Positions 27,297 to 38,200 of a DNA stretch of 64,000 bases are shown in pieces. The notes beneath the pieces were generated by a model. It saw only the letters and a list, made by a program, of their open reading frames with translations. It had not been told where the DNA came from and ran no database searches. A program made the translations under genes and the position numbers. How positions within the stretch are numbered: position 1 is the first letter of the stretch; the number at the start of each line of letters is the position of its first letter. The DNA comes from CAWFFV01 sp963814985. GTDB lineage: Bacteria > Chloroflexota > Ktedonobacteria > Ktedonobacterales > Ktedonobacteraceae. The stretch lies in NCBI GenBank assembly GCA_963814985.1, contig CAWFFV010000027.1, positions 1 through 64,000 of the forward strand, in the 5' to 3' direction.

Positions 27297-28401
27297 TATT
27301 TCTCCGTTTCCTCCTCTTCTGCTGTTTCCACTTCTCCGGTCGCTTCTGTCTCACCCAGGCCACGCTCATCAAGAATCAGGTGAACCGTTGGTTCGACATC
27401 ACGCAAAGAGTTCAGGCAGGTAAATGGTTCCCATTTGCCACGTTCTGGCTCCTTGAGTAACCCCCATGTGACGCCATTTCTCTGCGTTTTGTAGCCCAGA
27501 CTGGGCAACTGACTGGCTTTTTTCAGCCAGTAGGCTTTGAGTTTTTCCAGATCGGCCCGCACACGCTCGACGGCTTCTGCATCATGGGTGATCTCTTCTG
27601 CTCTACGAGTAATGGCGTCGATTGCTTCTGTAAAGGCGACTGTGGCGCTGGTGATATGTCCAGCAGCATCGTTCTTACTCAAGGCTGTACTGCTCAGGCG
27701 CACAAAGCTGGTAAGCAGGGCTGCCAGGCCGCGATCCAGGGCACGCGGAGCAAAGGGCGTGACGGAAAGTGCTTCGACCTGTTGATAGAATGTTGCGTGA
27801 TAGTGCTCAAACTGTTCGTAATGGGAGAGATCGCGGGGGCGTGCCCAGTTGAAGACAACACAGACCAGTCCTGGATACATACGACCAACGCGGCTGGTAG
27901 CCTGAATATACTCAGCAGTCGTTTTCGGTTGACCCGTAACGACCATCAAGCCCAGGCGCTTTACGTCAACGCCAACTGAGATCATATTTGTTGCCAGGAG
28001 CACGTCGATGGGGCGTGTTCCTCCCGATGCACCAAAGCTCTGTTCGAGTTTACTAAGAACTTCCGGGATGACCGTTGAGCTTTTGCGTGAGGTCAGTTCT
28101 TCCACCAGTGGTTTGCGACGTTTGGCAAGGCCACGCTCTTCCATTTTCCAGACACGCGATGTGACATCGTCATCGACCAGACGGCGCATACCACCCAGTT
28201 CACTCATCGAGTTAAAGTAGCCTACCAGCGTCATCCAGGGGTCAGCACTTGTGCCATATTTATTGTAGAGAACCTGGGATGCCGCAAGGTAGACGACATA
28301 GACGCGAATCAGGGCGGCTTTCAGGCGACGACCGCTGGCACAGATACCAATATACCGTCGTCCTGGGGTAGCTTCGCTGGGTGGACGTTGACGCGAAAAG
28401 A

Positions 28402-28412
28402 AGTTATCCTCT
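28402..28412. repeat. Left target-site duplication of the IS element
   Basis: AGTTATCCTCT here is repeated exactly at 29763-29773, directly outside the other IS end. An 11-bp duplication is within the range usual for the IS4 family. Confidence 0.92.
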
Positions 28413-29762
28413 CTCTCTCCCCGACAGAAAATTTGTTCTATATTGGTAAAACAGTCATTGAAGGCAAATAGAGAAACACAGGCGTTGATTGCGACGCGAA
28501 AAAGGCAAGCAATTGGTCAATTGTGTCTTGACCAGACTGAGGTTTTTGGGACAAAGAGCCCGATTGGCCTTCTTAAATCGCTTTGAGCCACAAGCGGCCA
28601 ATACGCAACATCCCTTTGTCACGTCGATCTTTTCGATCTACTTGCTCTCGATGCCCATGATGAAGACAACTACATCCTAAATGTGCAATCCACCAAATCG
28701 AGAGAAATACCGCGAAGAGCCATCGAGAGAGATGTTCTCGATTCGTAAAGCGACTGCACTCAATAAGACATCCTCGACTTTTTGTATCCTGAAAGGTTGC
28801 TTCGACTTTCATACGCTTTGCATACTCACTCACCCGTTTATGCGATGCTTTCCGATCTGAGAGTAAAAACCAGGCCTGCTCGTATCCAGGTTCCCAACAT
28901 GCACTGAGCCATGTTTCAAACTGATGCTCTTTCCACACCAAAACCTTACCATACCACTGATCGCCTTCTTTCTTCACGATCTGCTTGCCTTGTTCCCAAT
29001 CTCGATAATAATGGCGAAATGCTCGTCGAAACCACTCCTCATTTTTGATGCGGAGCACGTAATGCCATCCCAGCTTGCGGCACTGTTGAATGAGCCTCAA
29101 GCAACTGAGTCCGCGATCGGCCAAAAGTGTGCATTCAGCGCTGCTCAAATGTGAAGATACCTGATCAAACAGCCGATCAATGATCTCCCATTGTCCCTCA
29201 TCCCATTTTTCTTGTTGTGGCATGACGCACCATGCTACAGGTAATATCCGTGATTGCACCAATATTCCTAAATACACAATTGTTGCCTCTTGCGTATAGG
29301 GCGTCATATCCAGGATAAACGTTACCCGCTTATTTTGCCAGTACGGTAATATCTTCTGAATAAAATCCTTCCAGTGGACTTCTACATCAATGCGGTCATT
29401 TGCCACAAATCTCTGCAAACGTCGCTCATGACTCACCATTTTGGTTTCACTCTCTGTGTATTCCCATACTGCTTCTGATACTCTCTGCATCACCGCGTTT
29501 CCTGATTGGATGATCCCTTGGACCACGAACGCCAACGTTTCTTGTTGATAGTAGTGCAGCTTCGGAAACACCTCCTTGACTTGTTGGGTCCATTGATCTA
29601 ATAATAGGTCGGATGCATTCATGATCGTCCTCCTGATTGTTTTTTTGGTTTTCAGAGAGGACGATCTCTTCTTGTTTGCTTGCCTTTTCTCTCCTTTTTC
29701 CTTCTTTTACCGCTTTTTCTTTACCTCTTCTTCCTAGAACAAACTTTCTGTCGGGGAGAGAG
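28413..29762 (-). mobile_element. IS4-family insertion sequence, 1350 bp, inserted in drmA
   Basis: Both ends carry an 18-bp inverted repeat, CTCTCTCCCCGACAGAAA at the left and its exact complement at the right; similarity continues inward (TTTGTTCT / AGAACAAA). The element is flanked by an 11-bp direct repeat and contains one transposase gene. The perfect ends and perfect target duplication point to a recent insertion. Confidence 0.93.
28573..29622 (-). CDS. IS4-family DDE transposase
   Basis: Intact 349-aa protein, so the element may still be able to move. The DDE catalytic residues appear in FILDMTPYTQEATIVY (first D), LLADRGLSCLRLI (second D) and YAKRMKVEATFQDTKSRG. The last fits the IS4-family signature Y-(2)-R-(3)-E-(6)-K exactly and contains the catalytic Glu. 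The start ATG follows an AGGAGGACGATC ribosome site. The gene is in the same orientation as drmA, so read-through from the operon promoter could express it. Confidence 0.92.
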   Translation of the reverse strand: MNASDLLLDQWTQQVKEVFPKLHYYQQETLAFVVQGIIQSGNAVMQRVSEAVWEYTESETKMVSHERRLQRFVANDRIDVEVHWKDFIQKILPYWQNKRVTFILDMTPYTQEATIVYLGILVQSRILPVAWCVMPQQEKWDEGQWEIIDRLFDQVSSHLSSAECTLLADRGLSCLRLIQQCRKLGWHYVLRIKNEEWFRRAFRHYYRDWEQGKQIVKKEGDQWYGKVLVWKEHQFETWLSACWEPGYEQAWFLLSDRKASHKRVSEYAKRMKVEATFQDTKSRGCLIECSRFTNREHLSRWLFAVFLSIWWIAHLGCSCLHHGHREQVDRKDRRDKGMLRIGRLWLKAI

Positions 29763-29773
29763 AGTTATCCTCT
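29763..29773. repeat. Right target-site duplication of the IS element
   Basis: This is an exact copy of 28402-28412 (AGTTATCCTCT). Confidence 0.92.
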
Positions 29774-32551
29774 ACGTCGAGTCCCTGTGGGGGAAAAATA
29801 TTGACCGTTCGTAAGAACAGATCATGGATTTGCTGCCCCGCCTGACGGATGGTTGCCGTTGCTGCAATGACCTTGGGGCGAACGTTCTGTCCACCAACTT
29901 CCCAGGTCGCCAGATGATCAATGACTGTTTCATAGAGACCAACAAGGGTTCCCAGCGGTCCTGAGATCAGGTGTAACTCGTCCTGGATAATTAGATCTGG
30001 CGGGCGTAAGGGGGCTTGCGCAATTGATCTGGTAGCAGGCCATCTTCCACTGGCTTTGTGTAAATCGCTATCGTCCAGGTCAGGCGAGCGAAAACCATGC
30101 CGACTACAGTACTTATCAACTTGCCCAAAGAGCATCTGTGTTGTGCCCTTCCAGGGGAGTTGTGCAAATTTATCAACCGTTGCAATCAGCAGAGCAGGGA
30201 GCAAACGATAGATCTCTTCGTCAACGACCAGGACGGGGAGTCCCTCATCGCGGGCTTTCGCTTTACTGAAGGCACATTGTCCATAGGGGTCGCTACAATA
30301 GATGAGGGTGCGTCCCCGCTCCTTGTTGACACTTTCTACGACAATGTTTTTGCCCCCTTCAATGGGAGATCCACACCAGGGACAATTGGTCAATTGACGC
30401 GGACTGCCAACGCCTGCAAAGTTACTCCCGTACATGCCATGATCTTCTTTGATAGCCTGTTCACTCTCCTCTGTGGTATTGGGAGTGGAGCGTTGCCCAA
30501 CCCAGAGGCCCAGACGGAACGGCGTTTTTCCCCAGGTATTCTCATCCTCACGGCGAATGATTTCGCAGGCACAGATCAGCGAGGATGCACGCTGGAATTG
30601 TTGCAGCGTTAGCAGACGCAGGGTATAGCGCATAATTACGGCTACACCGTCCTGTCCTGAACGCCCTTCGATAGTACCTTGCAAACGCCGGATAGCCAGG
30701 GTGTAAGCAGTCAGGCCCAGGTAAGCTTCCGTCTTGCCACCTCCGGTAGGAAACCAGAGCAGGTCGGCGATTGCCCCTGGATCTTCTCTGCGATCAGGAT
30801 GGTGCAGGTCGGTGAGGGATGGCAGGTTGAGTAAGATAAAGGCAAGCTGGAAAGGACGCCAGCTTCGGTTTTCTGGTCGGTCTATGTCTGCCAGAGTGCG
30901 AGCGTTGCCCTGGCGTTTCTCTTCTGCATGCAGGGTGTGGATACGTTGCTGCCACATGGCACGATTCATAAAGGTAAAGGCGCGAACGGCCTCACTGCTG
31001 ATAATAAGACTATTGAGACCTTCGCGGATACGAGCAAGCGTAGCGCGACACTGTTGCAATGTCTGCCGTGCAACATCTTCGTATCCCCGCAAACCAGCAG
31101 CCGGATCGTCGATGCGTTGCTCTTGCTCATCAATCCAGGCGGCATAGGCCATCGCCAGGGGTTGCAATTTCTCTAGAAGAGTTGTTGTGTCCGCTTCTGC
31201 CAGGATTTTCATATCCAGCACCATGTCACGGAGAGTGGGCAACTCTTCGACCGTAGGAGCCTGGGTGAGCGGGACATCATAACTGGGCACAACGTGGGTC
31301 ACAAGACGGACAGCGCAGGTGGGATCTCCTGGCATGGTTTCAGCATGCACACTGATCCCATGGCCTACCGCGAAGCTGACAGAGCGACGATAGAGCATCG
31401 CCATGGCACGCCCTTCGGGGGAAGTGTATTTCCGTCGATCAGAGAGACGTTGTTGAAAGATTGGTCGCCCGCCGGGTGCCTCGACAATCATTTCTGGTTG
31501 GAAGAGCCAGACCTCATCACGTAGTCTTTTGGGTTCACGCTGTCCATTGACCAGGAAAAGTGTCACCGTCCAGTTGTCATGAGAGCGGCGCATGATCCCC
31601 TTGACAAAGACATCTGGCTGCTCCTCTGGTTCGGGCCGCCATATCTCGATAGCCCCCTCTTGCAGAGGAAACAGCTTTGGCTCACCTCCTCGCTGCCTGC
31701 GTCGGAAGATTTTCTTTGGGACGCCGTTGGCTTTCATCTGTGTCTGACTGTCTTGCCGTTTATACTGTCCCCAACGTACTGTGACCAGTAAACTTGTCGC
31801 ATCCTTATCAACACAGAAGCTCATACCGATGGAAGAAGGATTGAGGCTGGCTTTTTGCAGCACGTCAACATCGGCAGGCCCATCTTCTGCACTGCCACCT
31901 TCTGCAATGCCGATCTCATCCTGTTCTTCTGGTACCGTCTGCACCTTGTTAGGAGCCAGCATACCAACCAGGTAGCGATCACGCACGCGATCCTCACCCA
32001 CTTCTTCTTCCTCTCCGCCAACTGGTCCAAGCAGATCTCGCAACACCATCGTTTCTAACTCCTCACGCATAGCCGCCTGGGAGGGTGGCACCAGGATGGG
32101 TGTGTGCTCTGCTGCTTGTTCTGGCACAGTGGCTGCTGGTGGAGGTGGGGGAAGTATTTCCTCATGGATCTCTTCATCCTGCTCGATAGCAGTTTCTTCC
32201 GGCGGAGTCCAGAGCGCAGGGGCGATATTTACAAATGGCACATCAGGCGCATCAGGGTTATCATGGTGGTTTGCATGATCTTCGACCTTCTGGAAAGCAT
32301 CCTGGATCAGGGGAATGAGCGATTTGGGGATTGTCTCCCCACCAATGATCTCTACATGTTCGGCCAAATTTAAGCCGTTCAAGATTGTTTCCAGGTGTTC
32401 TGGTCGGATATCCGACGCAACATGGGTCCAGTCCAGGCGGACCTCTCCGGCCTGGAGTCGCTTATTCAGTGCTACCAGATCAAGCTCTCCAGGGAACTGG
32501 CGTGGTAGGCGAATGATCTGCATTGGTGTCTACTCTCTTTTTCTATGCACA

Positions 32552-32748
32552 CCCCGAAGGGGTAGGGACCACGTTTACGGCGTCCAGCGATTCATCGCGC
32601 ATATCCGTGAAACACGCAACATCTTCAACATATCACCATAATTCATTACAATATGCGACATAACATGCATTTTATTCATCTCCAACTATTAAATCGTTAT
32701 ACACGATGTATGCGCGATAAATCGGGTCCCCACCCCCTTTCGAGGGTT
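32552..32748. repeat. Quasi-palindromic tandem repeat, copy 1
   Basis: The element starts CCCCGAAGGGGTAGGGACC and ends with the inverted form (CGATAAATCGGGTCCC then a C/T-rich and G-rich end). It is MITE- or REP-like with imperfect terminal inverted repeats. The whole block is repeated 232 bp downstream. The copy is followed by bases matching the last ~25 bp of the adjacent helicase gene, so the duplication unit included that gene end. Confidence 0.8.
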
Positions 32749-32783
32749 CGTTCTCATTTATCTTCTAAATTCCAAATTGCACA

Positions 32784-32994
32784 CCCCGAAGGGGTAGGGA
32801 CCACGTTCACGGCGTCCAGCGATTCATCGCGCATATCCGTGAAACATGCAATCTCTTCAACATATCACCATAATTCATTGCAATATACGACATAACATGC
32901 ATCTTATTCATCTCCAAATATAAATCGTTATACGCGATATATCCGCGATGAATTGCTGGACGCGATAAATCGGGTCCCTACCCCTTTCGGGGGT
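32784..32994. repeat. Quasi-palindromic tandem repeat, copy 2
   Basis: This is the second copy of the 32552 element, ~90% similar. Here the right end keeps an extra arm (GCGATGAATTGCTGGACGCG) complementary to the left end (CGGCGTCCAGCGATTCATCG), making a long imperfect hairpin. It lies between the helicase stop and drmA and is a possible attenuator or mRNA-processing site. Confidence 0.8.
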
Positions 32995-33000
32995 TCGTTC

Positions 33001-35105
33001 TCATTTATCTTCCAAATTCCAATATGCCGGGTCGAAGCCCTGTAAGAGTGACTTCCTGGTATCAGCGGGTACAATGACCAGCAGGGCACGCATAGCACGC
33101 GTCATACCAACAAACATGGTACGGCGCTCGCGTGCTAACACTTCATCACGCTCGTCGTCGGAAGCACCAGATGGCAGGACAGGATAATTGCTAGCTGTAA
33201 AGCCTGCCAGTGCCACAATAGGAAACTCCAGACCTTTCGATGCGTTGAGGGTCAGAATTTTGATACCAGAGCGTTTCAGGTTGAGATCCTGTCCGGTCAT
33301 ATAGGTGGCTTCGAGACACATCTCTGTCAGGGCGGCGGCAAGCATTTTCCCGGTCCGCTCGCTGGGACACAACACAGCACATGATCCAATCGCCAGGCGC
33401 AAATAGAGCTGTGCACTTTTAAAAAAACTTGCCAGCAGGGGAGCTTCGTGATTGCTGCTGGCAACGGCCCGCACAACGGGTACTGGACCATTGTTGACAT
33501 ATTGACGTTCGATAGCTTCTGCTTCCAGTGCGCCATAGTTAAGATAGGATTGGGCCGCTTCGCCAATCTCCCTGGTAGAGCGATAATTTGCACGCAGGAT
33601 ACTGGTACGCCCCTGAAATTTCAGACTCTGATGGACATCGCTCCAGGTGAAGCCACTGCCATAGATGGACTGGTTGGCATCAGCGGTCACAAAGAGGCGT
33701 TGCGGAGAATTGCAGAGCTTGATAAGCAGACGCAGGATACTGGGGTCAAGGTCTTGCGCCTCATCAATAATCACAGCATCATAGCGCTGATACAGATTGC
33801 TCTGTTCCACCAGGGCTTCGGCACGGGCACGCCGCTGTTGCCATGTTTCTTTGCCACTTGCTTGCAGTTGCTCACGCCAGCGCTCGTAGACCTTCCACAC
33901 GACGCCACGTTGTGCTGCACTTAAGCGGAACCTTCGTCCGGCACGTGACATCGCCTGATACTCTGTCAGACTGTTGACCTGACGAGCGATAATCATTGTG
34001 TTCAGTTCTTGCAACAGGTACTCATTGCCCATACGTTCAAGTGTCTGCTTCTGCGCATACTGCTGCAAAATATTACCCTCAAAGGTCATCTCTGCGATAG
34101 CCTGCTTGAGAAATTTGCTCTGCTCTTCGGCACTGGCAATCTCTTTCACCTGACCGCGCTGGTTCGAGAATCCCATAGGCGAGCTTATCAGCAGTCTGTA
34201 TGGTAACACAGGCCGCATCAGAACCCAGCAATTGCTCTAACAACTGCTCGGACGATTTGACGAGGGCATTGGTATAGGTGGTAAAGAGCATACGAGGGGG
34301 CGCTGTGTTGATCATTGGCCATTGCTCAATTAGCGAACGGACACGGTAGAGTGCAACAGTGCTCTTGCCTGTGCCGGGTCCGCCTTTGACAAGCGTGGGA
34401 CCAGTTACCAGCGCCGACCAGTGGGCATATTTTTCCTGTTCGGGTGAGAGCTTGAGCAGGAAGGCCAGGAGGTCGCCTTCTTTGTAGCGCAACAGATCAT
34501 CGACTTTTGCCAGGACAAGATCGGGCTGCTGCATGACCGGGCCAGCGGGTGCTCAAACATATATTCGTCGATCTGTAAGAGCGCCGTCTCGTCAACCCCT
34601 GGGCAACGAGTAATTCATCTTGCGTTTTGAGTGGTAGGAGGCGTTTATGATACTGTGTGGGAATACGAAGTCGGTTAAGCAGTTCGATGGTGATAGGCTC
34701 CGGGAATGGTTTACCCAACGGAACAGCAGTATAGTTTCTCTCCCAGGGATGAGCACACCCCTGCGTCAGGTCTACATCACCCAAAGCCATCTCTGCCATA
34801 TCTCCCAGGTCATCGGCCACATACACCGCTGCCTCTTCTTTATAAGTATCTTCATTGCGACGTTCGATCTTAAATACGCTGACAACCTGCTGATTAAAGG
34901 CATAGAAGATACGATAATCGCCAGAACGGATACGGCACGGTTTGCTTGGAAGATGCGTGAGTTGCTTCTTCACCTTGCCATCAGGGACCGGATTTTGGGT
35001 GAGCATCATCACCTTCTCCATGACCTGTGCCACTTCCTTACTCTGTAGTGCATTGATATCATGTAAAAATGCTGGTTTTATCACGATTTGCCACTGACTT
35101 GTCAT
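33001..35105 (-). pseudogene. UvrD/Rep-type helicase with N-terminal RelE-like domain, two frameshifts
   Basis: Residues 1-~85 have the RelE/ParE toxin fold pattern: IVIKPAFLHDINAL, then KPCRIRSGDYRIFYAF and VVSVFKIERRNEDTYK. A linker of ~100 residues leads to an SF1 helicase: motif I VKGGPGTGKSTVALYRV, motif II AVIIDEAQDLDPSILRLL, motif III TADANQSIYG, motif V LNASKGLEFPIVAL and motif VI VGMTRAMRALL. Frames change at ~34530 and ~34171 (one extra G in CTCGAACC). Corrected length is about 700 aa. RelE-UvrD fusions exist in several bacterial groups; the RelE part may bind the ribosome or another target, and there is no antitoxin gene beside it. Its position between drmMI and drmA, same strand, places it in the defence operon. 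It is not a standard DISARM component. Confidence 0.78.
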
Positions 35106-35297
35106 TGATTAGTAATTCCTCCCAATCTTACAAGGGCGAATGTTCGCCCATCCACACAAATCAAGCCAAACCTCTCGGCTTATAGAGAATAGATTGCACG
35201 AGTTAGATGCTAAAACAACATCCCTTGCTGTACATCACTTACTTGTTCACCCTCCACACTTGCTCCACTACTTCCACCTGTTCGCCCATGACTCCCG
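35106..35297. other. Spacer between helicase and drmMI genes
   Basis: There is no gene. A short perfect hairpin, GGGCGAA (35134-35140) and TTCGCCC (35143-35149), lies just upstream of the helicase start. It could fold in the transcript. Confidence 0.4.
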
Positions 35298-38200
35298 CTA
35301 CTTCCTCCCTGCTTTTTCGCCTTTGTCTTTCCCTTTACTCCCCTTCGTATCAAACAACCCGGCCCTGACCTCCTCTTCGTGGCGCTGATGGTTCAACAGC
35401 AACAAGCGATCCAGCACCTCACGCCGCGCCGCCTCACTGATCGTATAGCGTACCCCCTGCTTTGTCTCATGGAAACCATGCTCCAACTTCAGATCATCCC
35501 AACCATATGCCCGCGCTACTGCCTCATCCATCTCTCTATGCAGTTCACGCAACTTCACAATATCAGCAGATTTTTCCAGAGGATCGTGGAAGCGGTTGTA
35601 CGTTTTGGTAAGCCCTTCCTGGCGTGTGAGCATGATGGATTGGCGATGGGTGTAGTAGCGTTCGCCAATGTCGTCGAGGTTGGTCATATTTTGGGTAAAG
35701 GGAAAGGTTTCAAAGCAATCGCTTGGAGTGTAACGACAAGTCTAAGCTTGCAAGATGTAGCTCCATATTCAAATGCCCATTCAACATGAAAGTATGATTG
35801 AAGTAATGTGCAAAGTAACAATTTATCGAAAGCGAAAACTACTAACTTTTGCATGTCATAAATACACTACCATTAGGCACAAATACAAAGCCCAGGTACT
35901 TACTCACTTATGCACGAACCAACACTTGCTTCATATCGGCAATTGTGGAGTAGAGTACCGGAGTAGCACGTCTTCATAATGCCACCATCTGCTCACGCGA
36001 AGCTTTCAGATTATCAATATCTCGTTCTGGCTTAACCTTCTCCCTTACAATTTTCATACAGTCAGGATACGTTTCTGCTCTTTCAAGAGGCCAATCATGG
36101 AAATTAATTACCCAACGACTAGGCGACTGATCAGGACGAGAATTGAGATCTTCACCATTAAGATAAGGGACAGAGCACATCCTTATTGCGAGCATCTTTC
36201 ACTATGAGTGCTTGGGCATCTTCAGGCTTCTAATACAAATCCCATATCCTAGAACATAGGAACCAATAAAAGATTTACCTTCGTTAGCAAGAAGTATATA
36301 AGGTTTACCTTGTATTTTTCCTGATATCGTCAGAAATGGCGTAATACTATTAACAACTGTATCGTTCAAGCACATATGATCCGTGCCATTGTCCATCTCT
36401 GAGCCAGATATGTGCGACTTCTAAGCTAGCTTCCCCTGGCCATTTGCGGCTTGGTATGGCACGAGGGATGGTCCACCCTGCGGCGGTGATCTGGTCAAGC
36501 CCGACCTCGCGGGTATCACCCTGGGCAATCGTGTTCGTTGCAAGCAGGGCACTCATTCCACCTGCTCGTATCAGTTTGGTTGCTCGTAAGAAGAAATAAG
36601 CACACAGATCAGCTATTCCTCGCTTACCATTGCTAGATGCTCAACTAAATAGTCTCGGTAGTCTGTTCCAAGTGCACCCGTAATCTTACTTCCACCCTGA
36701 AACGGTGGATTGCCCATCATCGCGGCAAAGCCCACCTCATGACCAGCGAACACTTCGGGAAACTCTAGAGGCCAGTGGAAGGGGTTACGATCTTGTAATA
36801 ACTCATCAACATCAGCGCGTATCTGCTCAAACTTTTCACGAGCAGGGGCACGCCCAATCTCAGTAAAACCTTGCTCACGAGCATCTTCATAAGCACCGAC
36901 CAGCACTGAATAATCAAGGTGCAGCGTATCTCGTATACGCACCTCGACGTTTTGAGTCACTCAGCGCCGTAGCTACCAGCAGATCGGCACCCAGATGCAC
37001 CAGTTCCATCGCCTCTTCTGCATCTGCCAGCAATTTCTCTTTTGCTTCCACATCGCGTACCGTGTGCTCTGGAAGCATTCTGATTTTCTCGCGGAGCTTG
37101 AGAGCCACATCAACGGCTTTTTTCATGGGGAGTTCCATAAAGGTCATCTGCCGTGCTGCCTCTTGCTCGTCCTCCATTGACCAGTTTTTGATCTGTTGCA
37201 GGCTGGCCCCTAACAGCGAATCACCACAGCGCAGGGCATGATCCAGGAAGGTGAAGGGTAGATTCTTCGAGAGCGTAATCAGCCAGAGCGAGAGCTTGGC
37301 CATCTCGACTGCCATCGGGTTCTTGTCCACTCCATAGAGACAGCGCTCACACACCAGACGACGAGCCAGCGCCTCTCGCTCCTCGCGGTCGGCTGGCAGC
37401 AACTCTTCCCCTGGCTGGCCCTGTGAAAGCTTGCCCTCCGGTGTGATCTGTGGCTTTTCGGGACCATCCCCCACCAGAAAGCTCTGCTCGGCATTCTCCC
37501 AGGCTTCGACGAGCTTCAGCGAGAGGTAACGACAGATCTGTACCAGGAACGCTCCCGATCCCATCGCCATATCGCAGACCTTCAGATCCAGGATCTCAGC
37601 CGCCGAATGTAGCTTCCACTCCTCTTCCGGCAATCCCTCCGCAGGTCCGATATAGACCAGAGGATCAAGGGTATGTTTGACCATTGGCTCAGTCAGACTG
37701 CGCGGCGTATAGTGCGTCCCTGTCGAGCGGCGGTCGCTGCCCTGTGTGACATAGATGGAGCCGGGCATCACCAGCACATAGTTGTCAAAGGTATCCTTAC
37801 GCAAGAGGCCCGCGAATGGGAGCACACGCTCAAAACGTTTGCGGCTGTTCTCACAGGCCTCCATCAGACGATTGCGCTCTTGCTGCTTCTCCAATTTCTG
37901 AGCGAGAGCCTTTTGCAATGCCGCTCTACTGCGACCCGTGACCTCTTCTAAATAGTCCAGTAAAACCTGTTCGCCCTGGCGTGCTTTCTCTTCCAGAGTA
38001 TCCAGAAGAGCTTCCGGTTCAGTATCGCTGGCTCCAAGCAGACCCAGAATGGTAGTGGTAGCTCGTTTTGCCGTATGATCTAACAACCCTTCGTAGACAT
38101 GCCCAATTTGTTCGATATCCAGACCACGGAATGAGAGACGACGTGGTTCGGCTGGTCCCCCAGGGACTTTGACGTGCAGATATTGCAGCGCATTGAGCAG

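Larger units (their letters stand above)
27296..32523 (-). pseudogene. drmA: DrmA, SF2 helicase of DISARM, interrupted by an IS4-family element
   Basis: The N-terminal part runs from 32523 to the IS and the C-terminal part from 28412 to 27296. Removing the IS (1350 bp) and one 11-bp target copy leaves 3867 bp, an exact multiple of three, encoding 1288 aa. The frame rejoins as ...VEDNFFSRQRPPSEATPG.... Helicase motifs: I LWFPTGGGKTEAYL (~591), II IQDELHLISGPLG (~849), III AATATIRQ, and after the insertion LLATNMISVGVDV and YIQATSRVGR (motif VI). The acidic/proline-rich stretch at ~95-140 and EEEEVGEDRVRDRYLVGML are also DrmA-like. The insertion falls between the two RecA lobes, so no active helicase can be made while it is present. 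No other frameshift is seen in 3.9 kb. drmB may still be expressed from an IS-internal or downstream start. Confidence 0.9.

Noticed and set aside
27296..32523. Two separate helicase genes either side of the transposase
   Set aside because: The target duplication and exact frame restoration after removing the IS show that they are one gene.
32552..32994. CRISPR array
   Set aside because: There are only two long (>190 bp) copies that are themselves palindromic, with no short regular repeats or spacers.
33001..35105. RelE domain as a stand-alone toxin-antitoxin module
   Set aside because: The RelE-like segment continues into a helicase in the same reading unit and no antitoxin-sized gene is adjacent.
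35298..35687. Independent 129-aa gene after the methylase
   Set aside because: Its sequence (GERYYTHRQSIMLTRQEG and onward) is the usual C-terminal end of the large methylase and links to it through readable frames.
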